Of a stretch of DNA of 64,000 nt, positions 63,276 to 64,000 are shown in pieces (position 1 is the stretch's first letter; each line of letters starts with the position of its first letter). The position numbers were made by a program, and so were the translations under genes. The notes beneath the pieces are model-generated. The model did no database searches, was not told where the DNA came from, and was given only the letters and a program-made list of their open reading frames with translations. Location of the stretch: contig NZ_JAVBXD010000010.1 of assembly GCF_030756675.1 (NCBI RefSeq), forward strand, positions 1 to 64,000, read 5' to 3'. Source of the DNA: Bacillus multifaciens. Its GTDB lineage: Bacteria; Bacillota; Bacilli; Bacillales; Bacillaceae_G.

Positions 63276-63518
63276 ACAAAATTAGTTGTTTCTTTTCCAC
63301 CAATAAGTTCTACCTAGTACTTGTCTCGAATGAAGCTACCACTTCACTATTTTAGCATTCAATGAGTATTAAGTAGAAATTAATTTATATCTAAATTTCC
63401 AATAACATCAAACTCTCATATAACAAAACTCTAATTTCAATCATAACAATTAGAATCCATACAAAAAGCTTGTGGTTGACTATTCCTTCTCGCTCAAAAC
63501 TTTTACAGATTTACTATT

Positions 63519-64000
63519 TTAAAACACATAGCGTTTAACTGATGCTTTGTTGACAGGTAAATATAAAACGAGCTGAGGCCCAATCGGCCCCATTCGACGC
63601 TGTCCTCTATCTTCAAAACCAACTGTTATGTATAATTTTTGCGCAGGAATATTTTTTTCATTGACTGCCAATACGATTTCTTCTATGTTTGGAAAGTATA
63701 AACCTACATAATTTGGTAGCAGTTGCAGTGCGCGTTTTGCATACCCGTTTCCTTGTTCAGTGTAATTAATCGAAAATGAAGTGAGTAACAAAGACTTTTC
63801 TTTCGTTGTATATTCTTGCACACGACTTCCTGATTGTAAGGAAAAAATACCTACTGGCTTGTCATCAGCTAAAATAACAATAGGATTTCGAGTTGGATCC
63901 TGCTTCGCATGATTTAATAGTTCCATTGGATGAGCAGTAAATTGTACTTGTTCTTCGGGTAAAGTATAGGTTTGAAAAGTTTCTTTATATTCCTCTGTAT
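63519..64000 (-). CDS. GNAT acetyltransferase, cut by the window edge
   Basis: The frame continues beyond 64000 without a stop (TEEYKETFQTYTLPEEQVQFTAHP before the Met at 63926), so the 5' end lies outside. Visible: IVILADDKPVGIFSL, LLTSFSINYTEQGNGYAKRALQLLPNYV (acetyl-CoA motif Gln-x-x-Gly-x-Ala variant), then VLAVNEKNIPAQKLYITVGFEDRGQR, typical RimJ/GNAT C-terminus. Substrate unknown. Confidence 0.88.
   Translation of the reverse strand, partial: TEEYKETFQTYTLPEEQVQFTAHPMELLNHAKQDPTRNPIVILADDKPVGIFSLQSGSRVQEYTTKEKSLLLTSFSINYTEQGNGYAKRALQLLPNYVGLYFPNIEEIVLAVNEKNIPAQKLYITVGFEDRGQRRMGPIGPQLVLYLPVNKASVKRYVF

Noticed and set aside
63285-63518. cas gene remnants between the CRISPR flank and the acetyltransferase
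   Set aside because: Frames are too short and none resembles a Cas protein.

Overview
The window is a low-GC (roughly one third G+C) Gram-positive chromosome segment that fits the Bacillus cereus group. The reasons are strong GGAGG ribosome-binding sites, many rho-independent terminators, the protein families present (GW-module L,D-transpeptidase, murP/murQ, SpeD, BcrC, many small hydrophilic spore-type proteins) and a heterocycloanthracin-type thiazole/oxazole-modified bacteriocin locus. No rRNA or tRNA genes were seen.

Layout. 1-10.5 kb: truncated pentapeptide-repeat gene, MFS pump with a damaged start codon, small proteins, an RNase J-type nuclease, patatin phospholipase, Nudix hydrolase, dihydrofolate reductase and a Fes-like esterase. 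11-17 kb: free-standing LAGLIDADG endonuclease, Fe-alcohol dehydrogenase, an unknown winged-helix protein and a seven-module GW cell-wall protein with a catalytic L,D-transpeptidase domain. 18-22 kb: an NAD-salvage cluster (nrtR, pncB, nadD-like, nadE) with two matching operator palindromes; pncB is broken by a short deletion. Next comes a decayed cytosine-5 DNA methyltransferase fragment. 22.6-36.7 kb: aldehyde dehydrogenase, an HD-like/CHAP-like protein, murP-murQ, an OFA-family transporter, speD and small proteins. 37-43.4 kb: heterocycloanthracin operon read leftward (precursor, ThiF-like protein, YcaO cyclodehydratase, SagB dehydrogenase). 43.6-46 kb: acetyltransferase and an MFS pump preceded by an 18-codon leader peptide and mutually exclusive RNA hairpins. 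46.7-62.5 kb: BcrC, a two-component system with a cytochrome-b561-like membrane protein, a PAS kinase, HAD phosphatase, cytochrome P450, several conserved unknown proteins and two IS200/IS605-type relics. 62.5-64 kb: an orphan type I-C CRISPR array (three repeats, two spacers) with a leader-like flank but no cas genes, then the 3' part of an acetyltransferase gene.

How parts work together. The precursor (14 Cys in CXX spacing) would be cyclised by the ThiF-like/YcaO pair and oxidised by SagB; a hairpin between precursor and enzyme genes could set stoichiometry. NrtR probably represses nicotinate salvage, although the pathway's first enzyme is inactivated here. MurP/MurQ import and open MurNAc-6-phosphate. 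Possibly undescribed features are the leader-peptide switch on the MFS gene, a 20-bp motif found three times about 111-119 bp upstream of start codons, a ribosome-binding-site hairpin on a DUF1540 gene, and solo IS605-type ends with omegaRNA-like folds. All family calls were made by eye from motifs and memory; no database search was run.
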